Shown here piece by piece: positions 24,219 through 32,741 of a stretch of 64,000 bases of DNA. The stretch comes from Eopsaltria australis (taxonomy: Eukaryota > Chordata > Aves > Passeriformes > Petroicidae). Each line of letters starts with the position of its first letter. Position 1 is the first letter of the stretch. Position numbers and translations under genes: made by a program. The DNA lies in NCBI GenBank assembly GCA_034509425.1, contig JAVTVJ010000012.1, positions 8,095,001 to 8,159,000 of the forward strand, in the 5' to 3' direction. The notes beneath the pieces were generated by a model that did not search any database, was not told the origin of the DNA, and saw nothing but the letters and a program-made list of their open reading frames with translations.

Positions 24219-25286
24219 GAAACTCACACAGTTCAGCTCATTGGCAGGAGTTACCCAGGAACCTTGCCAGTGGAAATCTCCCTTCTTAATGAATCTTTTC
24301 TGAATTCTGTAGCCACAGATGTAGTCTTTCCTGGTCATGCTGAACCAGATCAAATTTATGAGGTTAACTGACCTACTCCAGGTTTGCACCAGCATAAAGA
24401 AAGCTGTAATGGGACCCCTTTGTGTGTGTCCCCCATGGCTGCAGAGAAATAGATGTGACTTTAATGTCTCCTTCACTATCAGTGTCATGTTTCTCTTATT
24501 CTTTTGCATCACATAAAGTCTTAAGCTGGGCCTGGTACAGGTGTAAGGTATGCTCAGGCAGGCTGCACTGAGGGGCCTTTTTTCTGACCTCCAGACCCCA
24601 AAGCCAAAGCATGGTGCTGCAGGGCTGATGGCTAGGAGCTGGATGAGCTGCAAATGAAGTCCCTTTGTTTCTGACAGAGAGCAGAAGCTGTTCCTCTCTT
24701 CCAGGCAGCAGCACTCTCGTTTTACTGACTGGGGAGTAGCAAACACAGACTTTCTGTGCTGTCTGATGAGGGGCCAGTTGGCAACTTGGGTGTGTAACCA
24801 CCACTTTGTAACTGGAAAATGGATCTGGAGGCAGTCATTTCCTTCTAGAAAGTCAGCAGCATTTTCCTTCTAGAAGACAACAGTTTGCAGCAGTGAATTC
24901 TTGAAAACAGCGAAATATTTTCCTAAAAGAAAATTTAACTTCAGTCAGCTTCAGTGCACCCAGCACCCAGGCTGGATCTTAGGCCAAGGACAGCAGGGGC
25001 TGTTCTGAGCCTCTCCTTGGCAGTTCATTGGAATAGGCCTCCCCAGTAATTACTTTTTCTGAGTTGCTGTTTGGTTTGTGTTTTCCAGAAGCGCTCTGGA
25101 GGCGTGTGCTCCTACCTGCACCGTGTGTGCCGGGCAGCTCTGCCCCTGCAGCTGCTCCTCCTGCTGCTCCTGCTCCTGGCCTTCCTCCTGCCCCTGGCAG
25201 AAGAGAGCTGCAGCTGCACTCTGGCCAACAACTTCGCTCGCTCCTTCAAGCTGATGCTGAGATACGAGGGCCCACCTCCAACATAA
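1414..25286 (+). CDS. SYNE3: SYNE3 (nesprin-3), 3' part of gene, 14 exons to stop codon
   Basis: Nesprin-3 is an outer-nuclear-membrane protein. Its spectrin-repeat rod faces the cytoplasm and its C-terminal KASH peptide binds SUN proteins in the perinuclear space, forming the LINC complex; family members link the nucleus to intermediate filaments through plectin. What is seen: 14 plus-strand exons with AG/GT borders and compatible phases, about 749 codons in total, against about 975 residues in human nesprin-3. The conserved stretch around NTSPLGA in the second exon, LRYRWMLYKSKL near the end, and the terminal ANNFARSF...LMLRYEGPPPT identify SYNE3 rather than SYNE1 or SYNE2, whose rods are far longer and whose KASH ends differ. 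The start codon and roughly the first 200 residues lie upstream of base 1. One exon carries an apparent one-base loss (see 1414-1574). The assignment rests on remembered family sequence, not on a search. Confidence 0.93.
2291..2635 (+). CDS. SYNE3: SYNE3 exon w2 (two spectrin-repeat helices)
   Basis: This exon has 115 codons in phase 0/0, acceptor ttcttgcag and donor AAT|gtaagt. It begins EIAKDIRSGGKKW and contains VIQNTSPLGAARLKDELEEL, which closely matches the human nesprin-3 NTSPLGA region. It then continues as a strongly charged helix (SSEEEERLLKIR...LEADIQRLRRDLQRLEDDL). Heptad-like spacing of Leu fits the triple-helical spectrin fold. It is the longest internal exon in the window. Confidence 0.95.
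3785..3921 (+). CDS. SYNE3: SYNE3 exon w3
   Basis: The exon is 137 bp, entering in phase 0 and leaving after two bases of a Ser codon (AG|T). It reads ATRAALAAEESKIERLKAQLKEL, nearly the same as human ATRAALASEEPRVDRLQAQLKEL, and ends near AIHQYQ. The acceptor follows a T-rich tract (ttacaattaag) and the donor is AAG|gtactg. Confidence 0.93.
5814..5961 (+). CDS. SYNE3: SYNE3 exon w4
   Basis: The exon is 148 bp. One base completes the split Ser codon, followed by 49 codons. It contains LRRLFQNPLQSFEQWKPSV, whose Trp sits in the first helix of a spectrin repeat, then MLLETPEPELAHIE. It is less conserved than its neighbours compared with the human exon, but length and phase agree. Acceptor ccttacag, donor GAG|gtagca. 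Confidence 0.9.
6688..6870 (+). CDS. SYNE3: SYNE3 exon w5
   Basis: This exon has 61 codons in phase 0/0, acceptor tcctttag and donor CAG|gtgaac. It reads MTVQLKKDMLNNVLGEEKA...LLQSKSKLQ and matches the human LQLKKDLLIGIFGQERA...LLQRKSKLQ region. It forms the second and third helices of a spectrin repeat. Confidence 0.94.
7118..7261 (+). CDS. SYNE3: SYNE3 exon w6
   Basis: This exon has 48 codons in phase 0/0. It reads HKNFDAGFAPLQKKLSAIKAKL then PDLLGKKTQLQRLQ, corresponding to human HKDFGAAFEPLQRKL...KQAQLSRLQ. Acceptor tctatctag, donor CAG|gtacat. Confidence 0.94.
8232..8366 (+). CDS. SYNE3: SYNE3 exon w7
   Basis: This exon has 45 codons in phase 0/0. It contains MEEVEKLVQSNTTHRHEMNQLSSESQALKRSLE, the match to human NHQHKMDQLSSDFQALQRSLE. 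Acceptor cctctgcag, donor GAG|gtaaca. Confidence 0.94.
9310..9471 (+). CDS. SYNE3: SYNE3 exon w8
   Basis: This exon has 54 codons in phase 0/0. It contains LSDLQQWISVTREKI, the Trp-bearing first helix of the next spectrin repeat (human LLELRQWIVVTTQKL). It ends in an acidic, Gly-containing linker. Acceptor cgtttgtag, donor GAG|gtgaga. Confidence 0.93.
10190..10353 (+). CDS. SYNE3: SYNE3 exon w9
   Basis: The exon is 164 bp, with 54 codons plus two bases of a Gly codon. It reads RWLAEFPDKEIQLHLVEAHG then VMENSSPE, matching human LVAEFPEKEAQLSLVEAQGWLVMEKSSPE. Acceptor gcatttcag, donor GG|gtaagt. Confidence 0.94.
11237..11363 (+). CDS. SYNE3: SYNE3 exon w10 (variable linker, alternative 5' edge possible)
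   Basis: The exon is 127 bp. One base completes the Gly codon, then 42 codons starting LLKKWQLSR, comparable to human LIRNWHLQR, followed by a basic stretch (DKKKKRAF) and a poorly conserved linker. The chosen acceptor is gtgttttcaag. A second good acceptor (gctgtttccccag, exon from 11165) lies exactly 72 bp upstream in the same frame with no stop, and would add 24 residues. The shorter form fits the human spacing better. Donor CAG|gtgaga. Confidence 0.8.
11525..11680 (+). CDS. SYNE3: SYNE3 exon w11
   Basis: This exon has 52 codons in phase 0/0. It contains LKLLHDFEEWLQGENTKLTKI, the first helix of the final spectrin repeat (human FSQLLRNFGQWLQVENSKLVRI), then EEIKAQQSKLE. Acceptor tgtcctag, donor GAG|gttagt. 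Confidence 0.95.
12298..12447 (+). CDS. SYNE3: SYNE3 exon w12
   Basis: This exon has 50 codons in phase 0/0. It reads VPHGQHLFEDLLHL then SEDLEDLRYRWMLYKSKLRES, one of the best matches to human nesprin-3 (EGQHLFENLLRL...ELEDLRYQWMLYKSKLKDS). It completes the last spectrin repeat before the membrane anchor. Acceptor ccctgtag, donor CTG|gtaggt. Confidence 0.96.
13693..13731 (+). CDS. SYNE3: SYNE3 exon w13 (39-bp linker exon)
   Basis: A 13-codon micro-exon, SAGSLEEPDRFRK, in phase 0/0. It corresponds to the human linker around SSPGEPTGFQK between the last spectrin repeat and the KASH domain. It is preceded by a long T-rich tract and aaacag and followed by AAG|gtaaga. It is too short to stand alone, but position, phase and similarity agree. 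Confidence 0.85.
17790..17805. repeat. short GA microsatellite
   Basis: A GA dinucleotide run of about seven units, in the last SYNE3 intron. Confidence 0.7.
19520..19650 (-). repeat. eroded CR1-like fragment (antisense)
   Basis: The text around ttaagaagtttttcctctgt and gctgtagtttaagtccaat resembles the reverse complement of the avian CR1 3' region (usual form ...aagtttttcctaat...). Divergence is high and the borders are approximate. Confidence 0.35.
19790..20060 (+). repeat. eroded CR1-like fragment (sense)
   Basis: The stretch with ttcaaggggaaattggacaag, then aagctctatcaggctcagga, then agaatagaggatacttgggct resembles an old CR1 subfamily 3' end, in which similar words precede 'gataggatactgggctagatgg'. 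It lies next to an antisense fragment, so this is probably two independent old insertions. Borders are approximate. Confidence 0.45.
24157..24217. repeat. 61-base T homopolymer
   Basis: An uninterrupted T run in the last SYNE3 intron, about 870 bp before the KASH exon. On the minus strand it would be a poly(A) tail, but no AATAAA precedes it on that strand and no target-site duplication was spotted. The exact length may be affected by assembly. Minus-strand open frames that run through it end in poly-lysine and are not credible genes as they stand. Confidence 0.95.
24832..24884. repeat. 25-bp direct duplication with two TTCTAGAA palindromes
   Basis: Two near-identical copies of a 25-bp unit (core tttccttctagaa, followed by a CAG-containing tail). 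Each carries the palindrome TTCTAGAA, at 24843-24850 and 24868-24875. It sits about 210 bp upstream of the KASH exon. Confidence 0.75.
25089..25286 (+). CDS. SYNE3: SYNE3 exon w14: KASH domain and stop codon
   Basis: This exon has 65 codons plus TAA (25284-25286). In order: a basic, Cys-rich juxtamembrane segment (KRSGGVCSYLHRVCRAALPL); a single transmembrane helix built on a long Leu run with AFLLPLA at its end; then a luminal tail of about 28 residues ending in RYEGPPPT. The terminal PPPT is the SUN-binding motif. The Cys at -23 from the C-terminus is at the position that forms a disulfide with SUN proteins in other KASH peptides; a second Cys sits at -25. The domain anchors the protein in the outer nuclear membrane. 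Acceptor tgtgttttccag. Confidence 0.97.
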   Translation, partial: KRSGGVCSYLHRVCRAALPLQLLLLLLLLLAFLLPLAEESCSCTLANNFARSFKLMLRYEGPPPT

Positions 25287-26150
25287 CTCCTTGGCATGGC
25301 ACGAGGTGACTGGCACAAGTGCAGACTCTTCGTTTTTAATTGCAAATATTGTAGATTTTAGGGCTTCTAACACGGCCATCGTGTCAACTGGATAGGTCAC
25401 ATAATTGCAACATAAGATTAATCCACTTTAATCAGGTATCTGAGCAAAATTAATATTTTTACAATTGTTTTTATTACTGTATTTATAAAGTGTATATAGA
25501 GATTGTGTATATGTATGTACATATATATATATATCAATGCATATCTGTGGTCAAACTAACAACCACCATCCACTCATCCGCTGTTTAAGGATAATTCTGC
25601 AATGTTCCTGCCATCTTTCAGCAAGCAATACTGAAGGATGGTGTTGTGTGATTTTCTGGGTGATTTTTAACATCAGATTCTTGCTTACAACTGAAGTCAG
25701 AGCAAGTATGAGAACACGTGGTCATGCACCAGAGTATAAACTGGAGAGCAGGCACAGTAGAGTCATGTTTGAATGCAGTGGTTGACATTCAGCCCAAAGA
25801 AGATTTGAACTATTCTCTTTGCAATCTTGAGCTGATTTTTCAGTATCTGGATACAAGGATTGCAGAAGCTAATAGAAATGTTGCTACTGACTTCAGTGGG
25901 AGTGGGGGTGGACCTCCTCTTGTTCTTATTTTTTACCAGATTTCTTTTCCAATTACTGTATTCTCCAGCCCACCTGAATCAGGAGAGGTGGAATACAGTA
26001 GGAAGAAAGCTATAAAAAAAAAAAATCTATTTTTTTAGCATCTCTCCAGAAAGAGAACTTTAAAAATCAAGTTATAATTTTCTGAACAAATTTGTGAGCA
26101 CTGAACAAAACCTTGTATCACCAATCTTGTCTATAAAAAAGTGTGGGTTT
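25287..26150 (+). other. SYNE3 3' UTR (end uncertain)
   Basis: Non-coding sequence downstream of the SYNE3 stop. No AATAAA occurs before 27914. A variant signal TATAAA at 26131-26136, followed by a G/T-rich stretch (26142-26208), is a possible 3' end. A longer UTR using ATTAAA (about 26838 or 27101) or AATAAA (27914) is equally possible. A short TA run is at 25519-25533. Confidence 0.4.
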
Positions 26151-29100
26151 TTTGTTAGGTTTTTTGTGTTTGTGGGGTTTTGTGGTTTGGTTTGTTGGGT
26201 TTTTTTACTTTATAAAGAGGCATTTGATAACGGATCATAAAGCCTGAACAGTGGGATGCAGCCTGGCTCAGTGTCAGTAAAGCAAAAGTTGGAAGTACTT
26301 TAATAATACCACCCTGGAAACCAGATTCCTATCTACAATGCTTTTTTATTAATGGTTTATTGAAATTATGTAACCTGATTGTATCAAAGACAGTCAAGCA
26401 TAGATTTCTATGTTATCTAAACTCTAAAATGATGGCAACTTGTCATTTCTTTACCTAACCCTATGCCTGATTTATCAAATTTTTGTATGTACATTTTAAC
26501 ATTGCCTTTTAATGTAAAACCAATTCTTATTCAGAGTGATGAAGCCATTCTTAGTGGTGTTTTACCTAATTGATTCCTGAGAGAAAAGATAATTTCTAAA
26601 ACTCTGTGCCATTTCTGAGAGCTATCCCTTACTGTCTCATATTTTTAGCCACAGTAGTAAGAATGAAAAAAAAATTAACAGAAGAAACAGTTACTTTCCT
26701 TCTCCTGGCTATGTTGCAGGAGGAACTTCTCTTCTGCACATCAGTATGGGCTACTTGGTGTTGTTTTCCAGATAAAGTCTAAAATAATATCGTAGCTGAG
26801 AGACTGAAGGAGGAAGGCACTTATTTAACAAAATCATTAAAGTTCTGTTAAAGAAACAAACTTGTGTAGAATAGGGAGGCGTAACAGCTCGGAGCTCAAT
26901 TTAGGCACAGAATTAGGAAAACAGGCAGTGTGAAAGAGGAGCAGCTAAACATAGAGAGGAGAGGTGTCCATCAATCTGTAAAGCCCTAGAAAAGGAGTCA
27001 CAATTGACACAGAGGACAAGAGTACAGGCTCTATGGAGGAAAAAAAATCTCAGAATCTTTTCGGTTCCCCCTCCCTGCTACAGTACTGGTACTATTGCAC
27101 ATTAAACAGCTTTTCTTCAGTTTTCAACATTTAAAATGGGGTGAGGAACAGGGCTTCTACCAGTGTTCTGAGGAGACTCTTCCACCACCAGGACTCTGTG
27201 TTCCTCTCTGTGTTCTCTAACTGTGTTCCTAATAATGTTTCTGACTATACTGGGTTTGCTAATGTTGGATTAAAATGCCAGAATTCTGCTAAAAGTGTAA
27301 AGAAGACTGGAAATTAAAGGAGATGATGAAGGTATCAAAGCGCAAGGGGAGCAGGAGCTGAGCTGATGTGGGTTAAAAACCTGACTGTCAGGAGGTAGCA
27401 GAAGAGCTCTCAGAGCAGGCAGAAGGGACTGGAAGCAGAAAGGTGAGGAAAGTCCACGTAGGCTGAGCAGAAAGACCTTCACTTCAGGAAGGAAGGCGGT
27501 GATTTCTTTCATGAAGGAGCTATAATTTGTCAGAGAATGGGGCATATTAATTCCTTCTTTGCAACCATTCCTTCTGGTGGCAGAGGACACACCTCCTCCT
27601 CTTCTGATTAGCTGTGCAAGTGCCATGCACATTCCTCTAAAAATTGCTGCCAGCCCTGGGGAAAGAAACCCCTGTGCTGCCCAGCAAGGAGTTAATCATC
27701 ACACGCATCTCCATGTCAAATTAAATCTTCCTTTAGAAAAGAAGTGTGGGGGAAGAGGGGCAGTAACAAAACCTGCTCTGTGTGGTTGTGGATGTGTGTA
27801 GGTGTGCACACACCTTTCTGTGATGTTGCTACATTGTAGTTCTCTGGGTTTTGCTGAGCTGTTCCAGGTGATGAAAGTAAAATACCAGTGAGAAAGTAAG
27901 AATAATGAGGAGTAATAAAGCTTCAAATGGAAATCAGTAGGGAGATAAAAAAGTTTTTTCTATGAAAGCACAAAATCTCACATCAGATTTCTTTCTGCCG
28001 AGCCTTTCTGATCTGGGTGATTTGTATGGGTTCACAAATGCATTTGACACAATGGGAGTGTGTAACTGGGAGAAAAAATTCACAGAGGATCTTAAGAGAA
28101 CAACTGCATCATCACCTTGATGTTTCAGTGTTGTGGCAGGTTTAAAAAAAAAGAACCAAACAACTAAATTAGAAACACACTTTTGCTGCTCGGTTTGCAA
28201 TCAGTTTATTCTGTAAGTCCCCTGTCTGTAATCTTGGAAAGTTTTGCTTTAAATCTCAGTCAATCCATTCTCATTAACTTAAATAATCTGAATATCTCAC
28301 AGAAGTGATGAATGTTTCTACTTCTTTGCAATGAAAACTGTCCAAAGCACAGGACTTTAATGTTCCTGTCACTGAAAACAATTTAAGTCTTCCATAATGT
28401 CATTTACCCCACCTGTCCAAGGCAGGTGTGAGATTCTTCTGACAAAGAAAGAAAGAAAAAAATCACAAAAGTAAGCTTGAGATGTAAATGCAAAATTTAT
28501 TTTCTCTTTTATTCTCATGTGGGGTTTTTTTTCTGAAAAGCTTGTGATACTGATTCCTGGAAGTGTGTGCAAACATTAATCAAGTCAGTAATTGGAATAA
28601 TGAAAACAAACTGCCCAGTCCAGCTTCCAGGAAATTGTACAAAGCTCAGGTTCCTCAAAACACAAACTAAATCATACTGTTTCCAAACCAGTCCTTAAAC
28701 TCTTGAGCACAGCTCCTCATCTTTGCTCACAGATTATTTGGTGGTTATATGCTCACTTTTGTGCCTATAAAATCCCCAGCTCATACATCTCTGACATCCA
28801 GATGTAACTGAGATGTGTTATAGCTCAGGTTCAGATTGGGACCCCTGCCTTAAGCCTTCCCTTGCCAAAACATGGGATGCACAGACCCTAGGATGTGTCT
28901 GCTACTGAGGACTTGCACTGTTTTGCCCCAGTCCAGATGCAGCCACAGTCAAAGGGTGCTAAAACCCCCTGAAATATATGGGATATGTTTGAGGTTGTGA
29001 GCTGTTTGTGCACCTGGCCTGTACTCCGTGCAGACACCCAGCCTTTTCACAGAGCTCTGCCCAAGCTCTTGCCTGCACTGTTGGAGCCAGGGGTTGGTTT

Positions 29101-32100
29101 GACCACATGAATGACCCTGCAGTGCTAAAGGCAAAATCCTGCACTCTGCTGCCCACACATTACAGTAAGACATTGCCCAAAGGCACACTTCAAACCCAAC
29201 CTCTGGCATGAAAGCAAGCTTAATTTGTAAACTGTAATTGATTTTGAAGCCTGATGCTTTCCAGAGAATTTTCCATGACAGCAATACATTCAGGTAGAAA
29301 ATTGCTATTGTGGCCCATGTCTATTAACAGCCCTTTCTCTGATTCCAGCCAGCAATTTAAATTGTATTAAATATTATTTATATATGGCCTCTCCAGAAAT
29401 CTCTGTATGAAAAACTTGTTCAGTTCTAAGCACATACATTAAAAATGTTGTATTCCTCAGCTAGCACTGAGTCTCCAGAGCAGTCAGGTTTTCTACCAAG
29501 TGCTACTTTATTTGTATTGACTGAGATTCTTACAAAACTCAAACATTTGAGTCTGTAAATAAAGCTACTAGGCTAACTAATAAAACCACCTAGTGATCAC
29601 TGAATAATTTGGAGAGCTTTTAGAATGGCTTTTTATTGTAGTAGTTGTAGACCTCGGAGAGAAGAAATGTCTCCAAAAAATGGCCATTGATAGACAGGTG
29701 GTAATCTCTGCACATCAGAAGAAATGGTATTTTCTCTTTAGTTGCTCTAGACCTCAGAAGCTTGCTACATCTGATCTTCTTTTCAATATTAAATAGGGAA
29801 TGTTTTACTTTGATGTGTGCATACACATCTTATTAGCACTAAAGAGATTTGAAGAGTGAGTTCATGTATAATAATTCTTTTAACTTGTGCCGACAAGAGA
29901 GTACATTTTCCTCTTTTCTTCAGAAAAAAAACCCAAAACTGCTGTGTGACAGAGATTCCCAGAGCAAACAAAGCCTTTTGGAATTACTAAAGACTACCAA
30001 TTGGAACCATAGGAAACTGGAAAAATAGTTCTGCCTTTCAAGAAATGCTGGTATGAAACCCCCAATAAACATGTCTTTGCCAGGCATTGTAGATTTCTTT
30101 CAAGTCAAAGGTTATGTACCCAGCTGGCTGTAAGAGCTGCTTTTTGGATACTTTACTACCCTATACCAGCTTCTGCCAGAATTGCTGGGGGCTGTTGAAG
30201 ATTTTCCTAGCTGTTCCCAGATCATTGACCTGCTCTGAGCCATTACAAGTTTATTGCATTAATTTATCTGTCAGCAGTTGGCAACTCTCAGAAAACAGTT
30301 TATTGAAATATTAAAGATAATATTTCTGGTGCAGGCAACGTGATTCATTGAGAAATCAATCTTATTACTTTTGCCATAATTAAAGAAAGGTATCTATTGG
30401 TTATGCTGGAATACAAACAGGTTACATGTAGGTGTTGGGTAACTGCAAGGTGTTTTAGGCACAAGGCATTTTGACTTGTCCGTTTAAGAATTGTGGGATC
30501 ATGTTGCACTTGTTAAACGGTAAAACAAAACAAAGATTCTTGAGTTTAAAAAAAACCAAAACAACAAAGCAGGATGGAATAATCTGTCACACAGTTGGTT
30601 TTTTTATTATCTCTTTTCTATCCAATTTAAAATATGAATGTGTGTCTACCAGAGAGTGATCATTAGATCTGGAAAACAAGGAATATGTATCAGGAATATA
30701 CCAGTTCAAACTGCAGCCTGAATGGCACCTCTGTTCCCTAACCTGCTTCAACAATTGCCAGATTTCATCTCATTGTACCTGTGAGATAACAACCCTCCCA
30801 GTAAAGTGTGGGTCAGGTGAAACTGCACAGCTTAAGGTGCAGCATCCCAGTGGAAGCAGCAGGAGACTTTAGCTCTTCCAAAGGCAGCCTGATATCTCTG
30901 TGCAAGAGAGGAGGAGGTAGGTCTGGCATGATGAGAGCAGTCGAGGACTAATGGCACGGGAACAAGGGCGTCCCATCCTGCTCTGCCAGGATTTTGACAG
31001 CGGCTGTCAGCACTGTTCAGTTTCATGTCCCTGACTGTGGAAGGAGGCTCCCCTCAGGGTGATTGACTCGAGCTGAGATTTGAGCCCTGGAAGTGTTTTT
31101 TTCTTTTCATTAAATACAGAAGAAACTGCTAAATTAAAACCCCTCAGTGACAGGCTAATGGTAGGTGGTGGGTGCTGATGCTCCAGGAAAAGATACAGGA
31201 AATGCTATTATAGATAGAAAGCTAGTCATGATGGCCTCAGTTCAATCAGGCAGAAATGCATTGTAGAACTGAAGTGGGAGTTTTTCTGTTCCTTTTCAAG
31301 TAAATGTCAGGTGTTGTCTTTAGTCTTCTGGATTTTGGGGGCAAGCCTTTTCAGTGCCTTACTGAATGCTGGTGGCTTTCTGGCTTCAGAGCCATTTACA
31401 TCAGCAAGTTTCACATTATTCTAAGTTGTGTGAAAAATGTATTCCCCTAAACTGGTTCTGGATTAGAAACTTTTTGTTTGGGGAGTGGGGATTGTTTGAT
31501 TTTCCTTCTTTTGGTCACTTTGCTAAATCCAAGGAAGCAGAAAGACCAGCACTACCTTTCCCAGGATATGTTTTGTCTTTCCTTCTTTTATGAGAGCAAA
31601 GAAGATTGGGCTTTGTTTCCTTTCCAAAGTAAATTATTCCAGTCTTTTATTATTTTCCTGTTGCAGTTCTTCCACAGCCAAGGTCATTCCTATCACCTTA
31701 ACTGTTTCCAGTGGCAGTTCTTCCTCAATACCCAGAGAAAAAAATCTGGTCCAGTTTCAAACAACTTTAAAATGCATTAATTTCTTCCCCCATTGCAGTT
31801 CCTCCTGCAGATGCTCTGTCAGTTTCTGATGTCCCCTGTGTCAAACCAGCTTTCATCACTATCTGGGGCGACTCTAGTCCTGGCCAGCCATCTTTTCCAA
31901 GTCTCCTGGCCATGTCCTACCCTCATCTGCCTTCAGTCTTGGCTCAGGGACTGCCCTTAATAGTCACATCTGCAGACAGGAGTGTGAGGGTGTCACTTAA
32001 GAAACAGCTATTAATGATGAAAGCCTCGCTATTAGCATCGTTCAAAGCCTGCCCAGAGCCTTTTTCTCTTCTCCTCTCTAAGCAGGTTTTGATGTGTAAT

Positions 32101-32660
32101 CCAATTACTGTGTGCAGAAAATTGCCCCTCAGTCAGTGCAGAGGGCTGGTGGTTCAGCTGCAGCTCTGTTACCCTCGATTGTCACTGCTGGGGTAAGGGC
32201 TCCCAGGTGCTGCTCAGCCATGGTCTGTGCCCTTGAACTGCCAAGAGACTGTCATTGTTATACACCCTAAATAAGCCAGAACCCTTTATTCTGACCTGGG
32301 GAAAAAAAAAAAAAAAAGAGAGAAAGAAAACTAAAATGATTGCTTTTAACAAACTGATTTCACAAATCATTAATCAAGCCCTATAGCAAGCCATTTATTT
32401 TAGCTCCTTTTTGCTTCATGAAAAGCTGTGTGTTAAAAGGGAGAGGTGAGTTTGGAGGGCAGTGCCACTGCCCTCAGCAGCACTTTGCTGGGAGGCCTCC
32501 CACTGGAACTCAGGGGTAGGAGCTCTTATTTCTCCTGAAGTGACTCCCACCTTCAAAATCAAATTATTTCTTTTGTCAAGTCTAATAAGCACTGAACACC
32601 ACAGACTTTGTTTCACTACAGACATGAATGAATGCCTCTGTACGGTACTTTCGCTTGCCA
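26151..32660. other. non-coding, possibly 3' UTR extension then intergenic
   Basis: AT-rich sequence without a supported gene. Open frames on both strands are short and lack splice context or family resemblance. AATAAA hexamers occur at 27914 and about 29558. A G/T-rich low-complexity stretch opens the region and an A run is at 32300-32315. No RNA gene or intact transposon was seen. Confidence 0.6.
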
Positions 32661-32663
32661 TGA

Positions 32664-32664
32664 A

Positions 32665-32721
<57 letters not shown>

Positions 32722-32741
32722 AATATGTGTGTATATATATA
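32664..32741. repeat. compound TA/TG microsatellite
   Basis: About 13 TA units pass directly into about 14 TG units, then a degenerate TA/TG tail. The short open frames across it are repeat artefacts (IYIYIY/VCVCVC). Confidence 0.97.

Larger units (their letters stand above)
13732..25088 (+). other. SYNE3 last intron, 11.4 kb
   Basis: This intron is several-fold larger than all others in the window. It separates the rod from the KASH exon. It contains CR1 relics at about 19520-20060, a GA run at 17790-17805, a 61-base T run at 24157-24217 and a duplicated TTCTAGAA block at 24832-24884. The 3' splice site is tgtgttttccag. No additional coding exon was recognised. Whether it hosts an alternative 3' end giving a KASH-less form cannot be told from sequence alone. 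Confidence 0.8.

Noticed and set aside
25050..25400. Antisense open frames opposite the KASH exon
   Set aside because: They are shadows of the GC- and Leu-rich KASH coding sequence.
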